Part shown: piece by piece, positions 27,125 through 35,418 of the stretch
Numbering within the stretch: the stretch's first letter is position 1
Layout: the number at the start of each line of letters is the position of its first letter
From: Sphingopyxis bauzanensis
GTDB taxonomy: Bacteria > Pseudomonadota > Alphaproteobacteria > Sphingomonadales > Sphingomonadaceae
DNA: 64,000 nt
NCBI RefSeq assembly: GCF_002205675.1
Contig: NZ_NISK01000008.1
Span: 1 to 64,000 of the forward strand
Direction: 5' to 3'
Notes under the pieces: model-generated
Database searches by the model: none
The model's input: only the letters and a program-made list of their open reading frames with translations
Told to the model about the DNA's origin: nothing
Program-made: the position numbers and the translations under genes

Positions 27125-27195
27125 GTCATGCCGGACTTGATCCGGCATCCATTCCGACGGGGCCGCGTGGACCCCGGATCAAGTCCGGGGTGACG
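27125..27195. repeat. Intergenic repeat, GTCATGCCGGACTTGATCCGGCATCC type
   Basis: GTCATGCCGGACTTGATCCGGCATCC (27125-27150) is followed by GGACCCCGGATCAAGTCCGGGGTGACG (27169-27195). It shares both modules with the copy at 10631-10692 but is better preserved on the right. It sits inside the valine operon between the hydrolase and hydratase genes. Confidence 0.85.
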
Positions 27196-27212
27196 AAGCA
27201 TGGGTGGCAAGG

Positions 27213-28259
27213 TCAGGTAAGCGGCGTCCATTTCTCATCATCGGGCAGCGGCGCAAAGATCGCGTCGATCCAGTCTTCGGTCACCGCTTCGGGTTTGGCC
27301 GGATCCCATTTCGGGCTGTTGTCCTTGTCGACGATCAGCGCGCGCACACCTTCCAGGAAGTCGTGCATCTGAACGACGCGGCTGCCGATCGCATATTCCT
27401 GGCGCATCTGTTCCGCAAAGTCGTGCATCTCGCCGCCTTCTTTCAGCTGGCGGAGCGCGACCTTGCATGTCTGCGGGGATTTGCTGTGCAGCGCCGCCAG
27501 CTCCTTCACCGCCCACTCGCCGCCATCGGCTTCGAGCGCGGCGAGGATCTCCTCATAGGTGTCGCTGGCAAACAGCCGGTTGATCTTGTCGATATGCTGG
27601 GTGACCGCGGCAGGCGGCGCGGTCACCGACAGCTCGCCCAAAATGCCGCCGATGCGGTCGGGATGCGCCGCAATGCGCGCCTTGGCCTCGTCGAGCTTTT
27701 CGGAAGGCAGATAATGCGTCGCCAGGCCGAGTGCCAAACATTCGGCGCCGTCGAGCCGCGCGCCGGTGAGCGCGAGGAACACCCCGACGCGGCCTTCGAG
27801 CCGCGGCAGGTACCAGCCGCCGCCGACATCCGGGAACAGGCCGATCCCCGTCTCGGGCATCGCAAAGCGGGTATGTTCGGTCGCGACGCGATATTTCGCC
27901 GGCTGCGAAATCCCGACCCCGCCGCCCATCGTGATGCCGTCCATGAAGGCGATGATGGGCTTGGGGTAAGTGAAGAGCAGGTGGTTGAGGCGATATTCGG
28001 TGTGGAAGAAGGCGCGCGCCTCCTTGCCATCCTTCGCGCCGCTTTCCGCGAGCATGCGGATGTCGCCGCCGGCGCAAAAGCCGCGGCCTTCGCTATGGTC
28101 GATGATGACAGCCTCAATGGCGTCGTCGTCGCGCCATTTCAGCAATGCGTCGATCATCGCCTGACACATTGCGAGATTGAGCGCGTGGATCGCCTTGGGG
28201 CGATTGAGCGACAGACGGCCCGAGCGGCTATCGACGCTGATCAGCACATCGTTGGTCAT
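27213..28259 (-). CDS. 3-hydroxyisobutyryl-CoA hydrolase
   Basis: 348 residues, the length of the HIBCH branch of the crotonase family, longer than hydratases. It shows LNRPKAIHALNLAM, FCAGGDIRML (about 68), GGGVGISQPAKYRVATE and PETGIGLFPDVGGGWYLPRL, the conserved active-site segment. It releases 3-hydroxyisobutyrate from CoA, protecting the cell from methacrylyl-CoA build-up. ATG 28259 overlaps the stop of the upstream isobutyryl-CoA dehydrogenase, so the two are co-translated. Confidence 0.94.
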   Translation of the reverse strand: MTNDVLISVDSRSGRLSLNRPKAIHALNLAMCQAMIDALLKWRDDDAIEAVIIDHSEGRGFCAGGDIRMLAESGAKDGKEARAFFHTEYRLNHLLFTYPKPIIAFMDGITMGGGVGISQPAKYRVATEHTRFAMPETGIGLFPDVGGGWYLPRLEGRVGVFLALTGARLDGAECLALGLATHYLPSEKLDEAKARIAAHPDRIGGILGELSVTAPPAAVTQHIDKINRLFASDTYEEILAALEADGGEWAVKELAALHSKSPQTCKVALRQLKEGGEMHDFAEQMRQEYAIGSRVVQMHDFLEGVRALIVDKDNSPKWDPAKPEAVTEDWIDAIFAPLPDDEKWTPLT

Positions 28260-29401
28260 TGGCGCAGCAAATCCCTTCCGATGATCATCCGCATCACCTG
28301 GTTGGTGCCCTCGAGGATCGAATGGACGCGCAGGTCGCGCCAGAAACGCTCGATCGGATAATCCCTCAAATAGCCATAGCCGCCAAACAATTGCAGCGCG
28401 TCGTTGACGATCTTGCTGCCATTGTCGGTCGCAAGCCGCTTCGCCATCGCCGAGAAGCGCGACTTGTCGGGGGCGTTGGCGGTAACCTTGGCCGCCGCCA
28501 TATAGAGCAAGGCGCGCGCGGCTTCGAGGTCGGTCGCCATGTCGGCGAGCATGAACTGGGTGTTCTGGAAATCGGCGATCGGTTGCCCGAACTGCTGGCG
28601 ATCCTTGGTATAGGCGACCGCCTCGTCGAGGCAGCGCTGCGCGCCGCCGAGCGAGCAGGCGCCGATGTTCAAACGCCCGCCGTCGAGTCCCGCCATCGCG
28701 AAGCGGAAGCCGTCGCCCTCAGCACCGACCAGATTTTCAATCGGCACCCGGCAGTCCTCGAAAATCACCTGTGCGGTCGGCGAGGCATTCCAGCCGAGCT
28801 TTTTCTCAGGCGCGCCAAAGCTCAATCCCGGCGTATCCTTTTCGACAACGAGGCAGCTGATCCCCTTCGATTTTTCCTCGCTGGTGCGGACCATGCACAC
28901 ATAGATGTCGTTGTAACCCGCGCCCGAGATGAACTGCTTGGTGCCATTCAGCACATAATGGTCGCCGTCGCGCTTCGCCGACGCCTTGAGCGCCGCGGCG
29001 TCGGATCCCGAACCCGGCTCGGTCAGGCAATAGCTGGCGATCTTGTCCATGCTGACGAGGTCGGGCAGGAAACGCGCCTTGATCTCTGCTCCGCCGAAGC
29101 GGTCGATCATCCACGTCGCCATATTGTGGATCGAAACATAGGCGCTGGTCGCGGGGCACCCATAGGCCATCGCCTCCATGATCAGCGCCGCTTCCATCCG
29201 GCCGAGCCCGATGCCGCCCGATTCCTCGGCGACGTAGATCGCGCCGAAGCCGAGCTCGCCCGCCGCCTTCCACACGTCGACGGGATAATGATGGTTCTCG
29301 TCCCATTCCGCCGCGAAGGGCGTGATGCGATCGGCGGTGAATTTGCGCGCCATATCCTGGATGGCGAGCTGGTCGTCGGTAAGCTGGAACTGGTCGGTCA
29401 T
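28256..29401 (-). CDS. Isobutyryl-CoA (short branched) dehydrogenase
   Basis: 381 residues from ATG 29401, which has GAGA seven bases upstream; ATG 29407 overlaps the upstream stop (ATGA) and is also possible. FAD motifs: YCLTEPGSGSDAAAL, FISGAGYNDIYV and the C-terminal QLFGGYGYLRDYPIERFWRD followed by ILEGTNQVM with catalytic Glu. Valine-pathway context (next to 3-hydroxyisobutyryl-CoA hydrolase, hydratase, mmsB) supports isobutyryl-CoA to methacrylyl-CoA oxidation. Confidence 0.94.
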   Translation of the reverse strand: MTDQFQLTDDQLAIQDMARKFTADRITPFAAEWDENHHYPVDVWKAAGELGFGAIYVAEESGGIGLGRMEAALIMEAMAYGCPATSAYVSIHNMATWMIDRFGGAEIKARFLPDLVSMDKIASYCLTEPGSGSDAAALKASAKRDGDHYVLNGTKQFISGAGYNDIYVCMVRTSEEKSKGISCLVVEKDTPGLSFGAPEKKLGWNASPTAQVIFEDCRVPIENLVGAEGDGFRFAMAGLDGGRLNIGACSLGGAQRCLDEAVAYTKDRQQFGQPIADFQNTQFMLADMATDLEAARALLYMAAAKVTANAPDKSRFSAMAKRLATDNGSKIVNDALQLFGGYGYLRDYPIERFWRDLRVHSILEGTNQVMRMIIGRDLLRQ

Positions 29402-29403
29402 GG

Positions 29404-29799
29404 TCATTTCTCGATGATGGCTTCGGCTTCGATTTCGACTTTCCATTCGGGCCGGATCAGCGCCGGCACAACCAGCATCGTCGATGCCGGTCGGATGTTT
29501 TTGAATGCCGCACCGTGCGCCAGGCCAACCAGATCGGCATCGGCGGCGTCGGTGATATACATGCGGGTGCGCACGACGTCGGCGAAGCTGCCGCCGAGCG
29601 CCTCGAGCGCCTCGCCAATGATGGCGATACAGCGGGCGGCCTGCGCGCCCGCGTCGCCGGGGGTCGAGGTGCCATCGGGCTCGATCGGCGCGCAGCCCGC
29701 GACATCGATGCGGCTGCCCACCCGAACCGCACGGCTGTAGCCGTAGATCGATTCGAAGGGGGACGCCGAGCTATGATTGCGACGACTGGAATCAGCCAC
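29404..29799 (-). CDS. RidA/YjgF-family protein
   Basis: 131 residues from GTG 29799; the longer frame upstream is a shadow of the I78-like gene. The fold landmarks are FESIYGYSRAVRVGSRIDVAG, AQAARCIAIIGEALEALGG, VVRTRMYITD (the Arg that binds carboxylates) and the end RPEWKVEIEAEAII with the conserved Glu. RidA proteins deaminate reactive enamine/imine intermediates from amino-acid metabolism. It overlaps the lipoprotein gene upstream by eight bases and the dehydrogenase downstream by an ATGA, so it belongs to the valine operon. Confidence 0.88.
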   Translation of the reverse strand: MADSSRRNHSSASPFESIYGYSRAVRVGSRIDVAGCAPIEPDGTSTPGDAGAQAARCIAIIGEALEALGGSFADVVRTRMYITDAADADLVGLAHGAAFKNIRPASTMLVVPALIRPEWKVEIEAEAIIEK

Positions 29800-30094
29800 A
29801 GCTGATCCGCTCGATCTTGAGCGCGTCGTCATAGGACACGGTGAGCCGGTCGGGGCGGAAGTCCATCGTGACAGCGGTGCGCGGCGGCACCCAGCGCAGC
29901 ATCGTCGCGCCGCTACCCTTGATGAGCTGGGCGCCGACTTCGGCGGTTGCGGTCTGGCCGACGAGCGATTGCACGCTGTCGGCGTTGCACATCGCTTCGG
30001 TGGGCGGCGTCGGGGTCGATTCGGGCGGCCGTTCTTGGGTGCAGGCGGCGAGCGGCAGCACCACGGCAATGGCGAGCAGGCGAATGTCCATCAT
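29792..30094 (-). CDS. Lipoprotein with I78-type peptidase inhibitor domain
   Basis: About 100 residues from ATG 30094 or 30091, with GGGAG upstream. Lipobox LPLAAC directs it to the envelope. The mature part has CNADSVQSLVGQ, then ATMLRWVPPRTAVTMDFRPDRL and the end IERISCG. That is the I78 inhibitor pattern with two Cys likely forming the usual disulfide. It would protect periplasmic targets from serine proteases. It sits in the leftward cluster between RidA and another lipoprotein gene. Confidence 0.85.
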   Translation of the reverse strand: MMDIRLLAIAVVLPLAACTQERPPESTPTPPTEAMCNADSVQSLVGQTATAEVGAQLIKGSGATMLRWVPPRTAVTMDFRPDRLTVSYDDALKIERISCG

Positions 30095-30111
30095 GAGTCT
30101 CCCTTTAGGCA

Positions 30112-30636
30112 TCAGGCACAGCGCGTATAGCGCATCGGACCGGCGTCGGCACCCTCACCCTGATCGCGGCGAACGAGCGTCTTGCCGCCATCGGCGAGGT
30201 CGAGTTGCATGCGGCGATCCCAGGTCGCGCCTTCACCGCTGAATTTATAGTCGGCGTCGATGCGGCCCGCATCGCTGCTGCGGACGCGCGCGAGTTCGCC
30301 GTGCGATTCGTAAAAGCGCAGGTTTGTCGCATCGACGGTCAGCGCGGTCAGGTCGGTGCCTTTCTTCGCGGCGCAATCGGCGGGTTTCAGCGCCCAGCGG
30401 CCGCGGATGGCGGCGGGGATCGTCTTCCCGTCGGTGGCGGTCTGGGGTTCGGGTTTCGCCGGCGCTTCTTCGGACGCATCTGGCAGGTCCGCGTCGACCG
30501 TCGTCGCGGCGGGCGCCGCGCGCTCGGTTTCTTGCGACGGCGCGGTCGCTGCCGTATCGTCGGGCGGCGATTTGTCCTCGCCGCCGCTGCACGCGGCGAG
30601 CAGCAACAAAGCGGCGGGAAGCATCGGGCGGGTCAT
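30112..30636 (-). CDS. Putative lipoprotein, unknown
   Basis: 174 residues from ATG 30636; GAAGGAGA is too close to ATG 30642 and correctly spaced for 30636. The lipobox LLLLAAC is followed by a long low-complexity Ala/Glu/Pro/Thr linker (about 20-65), then a small domain starting RGRWALKPADCAAKKGTDL and ending MRYTRCA, with two Cys that may pair. It is a typical sphingomonad outer-membrane or periplasmic lipoprotein of unknown role. The inter-gene spacing of 17 bases to the I78 gene suggests co-transcription. Confidence 0.8.
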   Translation of the reverse strand: MTRPMLPAALLLLAACSGGEDKSPPDDTAATAPSQETERAAPAATTVDADLPDASEEAPAKPEPQTATDGKTIPAAIRGRWALKPADCAAKKGTDLTALTVDATNLRFYESHGELARVRSSDAGRIDADYKFSGEGATWDRRMQLDLADGGKTLVRRDQGEGADAGPMRYTRCA

Positions 30637-30683
30637 CGACATTCTCCTTCGACAGGAGAAATGCCCGGTGCGGCGCGCGGGTT

Positions 30684-31622
30684 TCATTCGGCCTTGCCTT
30701 CGCCGAGCACCTTGTCGCGGAAGACCGCGGTCGCAAGGTCGGTCTGGTTGTAGCGATACCAACGCGGCGCAGGCACGCCCGCAGCCCATGCGAGCGCCTC
30801 GGTCAGCGTGCCATTTGCCGAGGGGGTGTCGGGCATTTCCGCGCCGATGGGGTCGGCGTATGCGGCGTCGGCACTGACGACCGTCCAGCCGGCCTTGCGC
30901 AGCGCGCGCACCAGATCGCCGATATGAAGCGCAGCGAGATCGGTTTCGTGGAGGAGCAGCATCTGCACCGGCTGGCGACCGGTGACGCGCTCCATCATCG
31001 CATCGGCAAAGTCGGCCGCCTCGACATGCCAGCTGACATACAGATCGCCGAGCGCCTTGCGGTCGATCGGCTTGCCGGCCTTCGCCGCTTCGCGCGTCAG
31101 CGCTTCGAGGTGCCAGTCCGACGATTCGGCGGTGACATAACCGTTGCGCAGGCCGCGTGCGGCGAGGCCCGCGCGGAGCGCATCGCGCTTGGCCTTGTCT
31201 TTCCCCCCCTCGTCCAGAAAGGGAAAGCGGAACCAGGGGCGATAGCCGGGGCGGCCCTTGAGCCACAGCTCGGCCGCGTCGATGTCGGCGAGATAGGCGG
31301 CGGTATCGGTCGTATTGAGGCGCGGATGGCTATTGCTGTGGTTCGCAATGACATGGCCCGCAGCGACATAAGCGGCGATGCGCGCTTCGCCGCCAACGCC
31401 GTCGCCGCGTCCGAGAGCGCCGGGATTGACGAAGAAGACCGCCTGCGGCGCGTTCGCCTTTTTCAGCTCGGCGATGATCCGCTTGCTGCGTTCGTCGGGC
31501 GTGAAGAAGGCGCCGCGTCCGCGCGGTACGTCGTCGAACGACAGCGCGATCATCTTCTGCGCTGCAGCCTGAACGGGCAGCAGCAACAGGATCAGCAGAG
31601 GCAGGAGCAGCCGCCGGAGCAA
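30684..31622 (-). CDS. Secreted polysaccharide deacetylase (NodB homology domain)
   Basis: 312 residues from TTG 31622, four bases after the mmsA stop. The N-terminus is a very hydrophobic signal (LLLPLLILLLLPVQAAAQ). NodB motif 1 is ALSFDDVP with the metal/catalytic Asp pair and motif 2 is IANHSNSHP, so the His-x3-His zinc site is present. Family members remove acetyl groups from peptidoglycan or exopolysaccharide. The position just after mmsA is probably read-through rather than functional linkage. An internal ATG would remove the signal peptide, which is why TTG is preferred. Confidence 0.88.
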   Translation of the reverse strand: MLRRLLLPLLILLLLPVQAAAQKMIALSFDDVPRGRGAFFTPDERSKRIIAELKKANAPQAVFFVNPGALGRGDGVGGEARIAAYVAAGHVIANHSNSHPRLNTTDTAAYLADIDAAELWLKGRPGYRPWFRFPFLDEGGKDKAKRDALRAGLAARGLRNGYVTAESSDWHLEALTREAAKAGKPIDRKALGDLYVSWHVEAADFADAMMERVTGRQPVQMLLLHETDLAALHIGDLVRALRKAGWTVVSADAAYADPIGAEMPDTPSANGTLTEALAWAAGVPAPRWYRYNQTDLATAVFRDKVLGEGKAE

Positions 31623-31626
31623 GCTA

Positions 31627-33120
31627 TTACCCCATCGTCGGGATGACGAAGGCGTTCCCTCCGTCGGGCGAACCGTCGGGCCAGCGCTGGGTGATCGTCT
31701 TGACCTTGGTCCAGAATTTCACCCCTTCCATGCCGTGCTGGTTGGTGTCGCCGAATGCCGAGCGTTTCCAGCCGCCAAAGCTGTGATAGGCCACCGGCAC
31801 CGGGATCGGGACGTTGATGCCGACCATGCCGACATTGACCCGCGCCGCGAATTCGCGCGCGGCGTGGCCGTTGCGGGTGAAAATCGCGACACCGTTGCCA
31901 TACTGATGCTTCGACGGCAGTTCGAGCGCTTCCTCAAAATTGGCGGCGCGGACGATCTGCAGCACGGGACCGAAGATTTCTTCCTTGTAGCTTTCCATGT
32001 CGGTGGTGACATGGTCGAACAGGGTCGGGCCGATGAAGAAGCCTTTTTCATGGCCCTGAAGACTGAAGCCGCGGCCATCGACGACGAGCTCGGCGCCTTC
32101 GTCGGCGCATTTCTGGATCCAGCCCTCGACCTTTTCCTTGTGCGCCTGTGTCACCACCGGGCCATAATGCGCCTCGGCATCGGTCGACACGCCGACGCGC
32201 AGCGCAGCAATCGCGGGGATCAGTTTTTCGCGCAGGCGGTTGGCGGTGTCCTCGCCGACGGGGACGACGACCGGGAGCGCCATGCAGCGTTCGCCCGCCG
32301 AGCCGAAGGCGGCGCCGGTGAGGTCATTGACGACCTGGTCGAGATCGGCGTCGGGCATGACGATGCCGTGGTTCTTCGCGCCGCCCATCGCCTGCACACG
32401 CTTGCCGTTCGCGACGCCGCGGTTGTAGACATAATGCGCGATGTCCGACGAGCCGACGAAGCTGACCGCGCCGATGTCGGGATGGTCGAGGATCGCGTCG
32501 ACCATTTCCTTATCGCCATGAACGACCTGGCAAATGCCCTCGGGCAGCCCGGCTTCGATGAAGAGCTCGGCGAGGCGGACGGGGACCGACGGGTCGCGCT
32601 CGCTGGGCTTGATGATGAAGGCGTTGCCCGTCGCGATCGCGACGCCCGACATCCACAGCGGGATCATCGCGGGGAAGTTGAACGGGGTGATGCCCGCCCC
32701 GATGCCGATCGGCTGGCGCATCGAATAGACGTCGATGCCCGGACCAGCGCCCTGCGTATATTCGCCCTTGAGCACATGCGGGATGCCGCAGCAGAATTCG
32801 ATGACTTCGAGGCCGCGCTGAATGTCGCCCTTTGAATCGGCGATCACCTTGCCATGCTCGCTCGACAGCATGTGCGCGAGCGCATCCATATTCGCTTCGA
32901 CGAGGCGCTTGAATTCGAACATCACGCGCGCGCGGCGCTGCGGGTTGGTGGCGGCCCATGCCGGCTGCGCGGCCTTGGCCGCAGCAACAGCGCGATCGAG
33001 CAGCGCGGCGTCGCCAAGCGCCACCTGCGCCTGCACGCTGCCATTATTGGGGTCGAACACGTCGCCCTGACGGGCGCTGCCGCCGGCTCCGCCGACGATA
33101 TGGTGATCAATCTGTCGCAT
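31627..33120 (-). CDS. mmsA: Methylmalonate-semialdehyde dehydrogenase (CoA-acylating)
   Basis: 497 residues from ATG 33120 with GGGAG at spacing 8; the open frame upstream runs under the LysR gene. It is an aldehyde dehydrogenase of the MMSDH branch: ITPFNFPAMIPLWM, SFVGSSDIAHYVY, KNHGIVMPDADLDQV and AFGSAGERCMAL with catalytic Cys near residue 280. It converts methylmalonate semialdehyde to propionyl-CoA with NAD and CoA, the last step of valine degradation supplied by mmsB. The promoter faces the LysR gene and lies over a cluster of TTGCA motifs. Confidence 0.96.
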   Translation of the reverse strand: MRQIDHHIVGGAGGSARQGDVFDPNNGSVQAQVALGDAALLDRAVAAAKAAQPAWAATNPQRRARVMFEFKRLVEANMDALAHMLSSEHGKVIADSKGDIQRGLEVIEFCCGIPHVLKGEYTQGAGPGIDVYSMRQPIGIGAGITPFNFPAMIPLWMSGVAIATGNAFIIKPSERDPSVPVRLAELFIEAGLPEGICQVVHGDKEMVDAILDHPDIGAVSFVGSSDIAHYVYNRGVANGKRVQAMGGAKNHGIVMPDADLDQVVNDLTGAAFGSAGERCMALPVVVPVGEDTANRLREKLIPAIAALRVGVSTDAEAHYGPVVTQAHKEKVEGWIQKCADEGAELVVDGRGFSLQGHEKGFFIGPTLFDHVTTDMESYKEEIFGPVLQIVRAANFEEALELPSKHQYGNGVAIFTRNGHAAREFAARVNVGMVGINVPIPVPVAYHSFGGWKRSAFGDTNQHGMEGVKFWTKVKTITQRWPDGSPDGGNAFVIPTMG

Positions 33121-33146
33121 GTTCGAGTCTCCCGTTTCTGGTTGCG

Positions 33147-33241
33147 GTTGCAACAGACGATGTAGGCGCCATTTGCAAGGGATAGACTTGCAGCAACAAC
33201 CTGCATATTTGCAGGTCATGGATTGGGATAACCTGCAAATA
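33147..33241. promoter_or_regulatory. Cluster of TTGCA(A/G) palindromic half-sites between mmsA and lysR
   Basis: GTTGCAAC (33147-33154), TTTGCAAGG (33172-33180), CTTGCAG (33187-33193), the perfect CCTGCATATTTGCAGG (33200-33215) and CCTGCAAATA (33232-33241) line up across the divergent promoter and the first codons of the regulator. LysR proteins bind T-N11-A dyads and control the gene opposite them (family knowledge). The central dyad ends two bases before the regulator ATG, fitting autorepression. Confidence 0.6.
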
Positions 33242-34102
33242 TTCCTGACCGTGGCTAGGCAGGGGACGGTCGCGCGCGCCGCGCAGGCGCTGCACCTCGA
33301 CGCCACGACGGTCAGCCGCAGGGTGAGCGCACTGGAAAGCGCGTTGCAACAGACATTGTTCGAACGCGCGCCCAGCGGTTTCATTCCAACGGCAGCCGGC
33401 CGCGCGCTGGTCCCGCATGCCGAGGCGATGGCTGCGGCGGCAGCGCGTATCCGCCTGGCCGAGAGCGGTGCGGGATTGTCGGGGCAATTGCGGGTCAGCG
33501 TATCGGAGGGGTTCGGGGGCAGCTTCATCGCGCCGCGCCTCGCGCGGTTCACGACTGCGCATCCCGACCTAGAAATCGACCTGGTCGCCTCTTCGGGCTT
33601 TTTGAACCCGTCGCGGCGCGAGGCCGACATGGCGGTGCTGCTGGCGCGGCCGCGCAAGGGCCCGCTGATCACGCGCAAGCTGTCGGACTATAGCCTCGGC
33701 CTCTATGCCCCCGCCGACCGCCGCGACTGGCAGGATGCGGCAACGGCCCTGCCGCTGTCGCGCGCGGGCATTCCGGTGATCGGTTATATGCCCGACATCC
33801 TTTATGCGCCCGAACTCGACTATCTGGGCGAGATCGAACCGGGACTGCGCGCCAATGTGCGCTCCTCGTCGATCCTTGCACAGCGACGGATGATCGCGGG
33901 CGGCGCGGGGGTCGGCGTGCTGCCCCGCTTCCTTGCGGCGGGCGAACCGGGACTGGTGCGGGTCCGTCCCGAGCAGACCATCAGCCGCAGCTTCTGGCTC
34001 GCGCTCCACCGCGACGTCGCCCAGCAGCCGCGCGTCCGCGCGTTCATCGACTGGCTGGATGCCGAGGTGCGCGAGAGCCGGGGGTTGTTGTTGCCGGCTT
34101 AG
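33218..34102 (+). CDS. LysR-family transcriptional regulator, divergent from mmsA
   Basis: 294 residues from ATG 33218; the earlier ATG 33119 belongs to the opposite gene. Winged-helix N-terminus MDWDNLQIFLTVARQGTVARAAQAL with recognition helix DATTVSRRVSALE; the effector domain follows from about 90. It most resembles the short-signature LysR group that ends FIDWLDAEV. By position it should control mmsA and itself, probably responding to a valine-pathway intermediate. Its stop overlaps the stop of the opposing reductase gene by four bases. Confidence 0.93.
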   Translation: MDWDNLQIFLTVARQGTVARAAQALHLDATTVSRRVSALESALQQTLFERAPSGFIPTAAGRALVPHAEAMAAAAARIRLAESGAGLSGQLRVSVSEGFGGSFIAPRLARFTTAHPDLEIDLVASSGFLNPSRREADMAVLLARPRKGPLITRKLSDYSLGLYAPADRRDWQDAATALPLSRAGIPVIGYMPDILYAPELDYLGEIEPGLRANVRSSSILAQRRMIAGGAGVGVLPRFLAAGEPGLVRVRPEQTISRSFWLALHRDVAQQPRVRAFIDWLDAEVRESRGLLLPA

Positions 34103-35418
34103 GCTGGACGCCAGTCGGAGGCGATCAGGCCGCCGTCGCCGAACAGGCACTCCAACGCATCCTGCGCCGCTGCCGCTTCGCGCAACATTCCAGCGAGCGG
34201 ATCGTCGATCGGATGATCGCTGCGCAGGAACGCGATCCATGCCGCGACCGCTGCTTCAAGCGACGCGCACCGCGCGCCACGCTGCTGTTGCCACGCTAGT
34301 GTTTCCAGCCAGCGCTGCGGGATCTTCTGACTGCCATCCATGGCGATCTGGATCAGCCGATGGTCGAGTGCGGGATTGGCAAAACGGTCGAGCAAGGCGT
34401 CGGCATATGCGGATAAATCCTGACCCGGCGCGGCGGCGATCGTCGGTGCGGCTTCGCGCAGCATCAGCCGCTCGATCACCGCCCGGATGTCGGGATCGGC
34501 GATGGCCTGATGGACATATTCATGCCCGCGCCCCAGCCCGAGATAGGCGAGCGCCGAATGCGCGCCGTTGAGCATCCGCAGCTTGGCGGTCTCATAGGGC
34601 GCGACATCGGCGACCAACTGCGCCCCGACCTTTTCCCAGCGCGGGCGCGGGCCGGCGAAATCATCCTCGATCACCCATTGGCTGAAGCCTTCGGTGGCAA
34701 CGGCCCCCTCGTCGCGCACGCCGAGTTGGGTTTCGATTGCCGCGCGGTCGGCGTCGGTGGTCGCGGGAACGATGCGGTCGATCATCGTGGCCGGGCAGCG
34801 GCATTCGGTATCGAACCAGTCCCCAAGGTCGGGGTGCGCGGCGGCGAGATATTGCCGCATAAGTGTACGCAGCACCGCGCCGTTACCCGCGAGATTGTCG
34901 CAGCTCAGCAGGGTCAGGCCAGGCAGCCCCGCCGCGTGGCGCGCGGCGAGGCCTGCACCGACGAAATGATATAGGCTCGGCAGTCCCTTGGCGGCGGCAA
35001 GGTCGAGCGCGCCGCCGGGTCCGCGCAAATAGCCTTTCTCGGTCACCGTAAAGCTGACGATATGCGTCGTCGGCGCCGCGATCGCATCGATCACAGATTG
35101 GGGGTTATCCGCCGCGACCAGCACGCGCTGCACCGCGCCGATGAGACGTAGATCGGTTCCCGCCGCGCTGCGCCTGCTGACCGTATAGAGCCCATCCTGC
35201 GGGTTCAGCTGCGCGGCAACGTCGCCCGAGCGCAGCGACACGCCGATGATGCCCCAGTCGCGGTCGCCCGCGTTCATTGCATCATCGGTGTACACCGCCT
35301 GATGCGCGCGGTGGAAGGCGCCGATGCCGATGTGGACGATGCCAGCGGCATGCGCGGAGCGGTCATAGCCCGGCGCCCGCACCGACGCCGGGAGCGGCGT
35401 ATCGGGACCAAGCCTCAC
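34099..35418 (-). CDS. Tagaturonate/fructuronate reductase (mannitol dehydrogenase family)
   Basis: 439 residues from GTG 35418, overlapping the uxaC stop. It has the long-chain mannitol-dehydrogenase pattern HIGIGAFHRAHQAVY (about 29), ITVTEKGY-like VSFTVTEKGYL, LSCDNLAGNG and MLNGAHSALAYLG with the catalytic Lys/His region. In E. coli, UxaB (tagaturonate) and UxuB (fructuronate) both belong here. The only dehydratase in this locus is the altronate type (uxaA, 39110), which needs altronate, so tagaturonate reduction is the more likely job; activity on fructuronate cannot be excluded. It is the last gene of the hexuronate operon. Confidence 0.88.
   Translation of the reverse strand: MRLGPDTPLPASVRAPGYDRSAHAAGIVHIGIGAFHRAHQAVYTDDAMNAGDRDWGIIGVSLRSGDVAAQLNPQDGLYTVSRRSAAGTDLRLIGAVQRVLVAADNPQSVIDAIAAPTTHIVSFTVTEKGYLRGPGGALDLAAAKGLPSLYHFVGAGLAARHAAGLPGLTLLSCDNLAGNGAVLRTLMRQYLAAAHPDLGDWFDTECRCPATMIDRIVPATTDADRAAIETQLGVRDEGAVATEGFSQWVIEDDFAGPRPRWEKVGAQLVADVAPYETAKLRMLNGAHSALAYLGLGRGHEYVHQAIADPDIRAVIERLMLREAAPTIAAAPGQDLSAYADALLDRFANPALDHRLIQIAMDGSQKIPQRWLETLAWQQQRGARCASLEAAVAAWIAFLRSDHPIDDPLAGMLREAAAAQDALECLFGDGGLIASDWRPA

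Noticed and set aside
28259..29740. 493-codon plus-strand frame across the isobutyryl-CoA dehydrogenase
   Set aside because: Antisense shadow without domain-like sequence.
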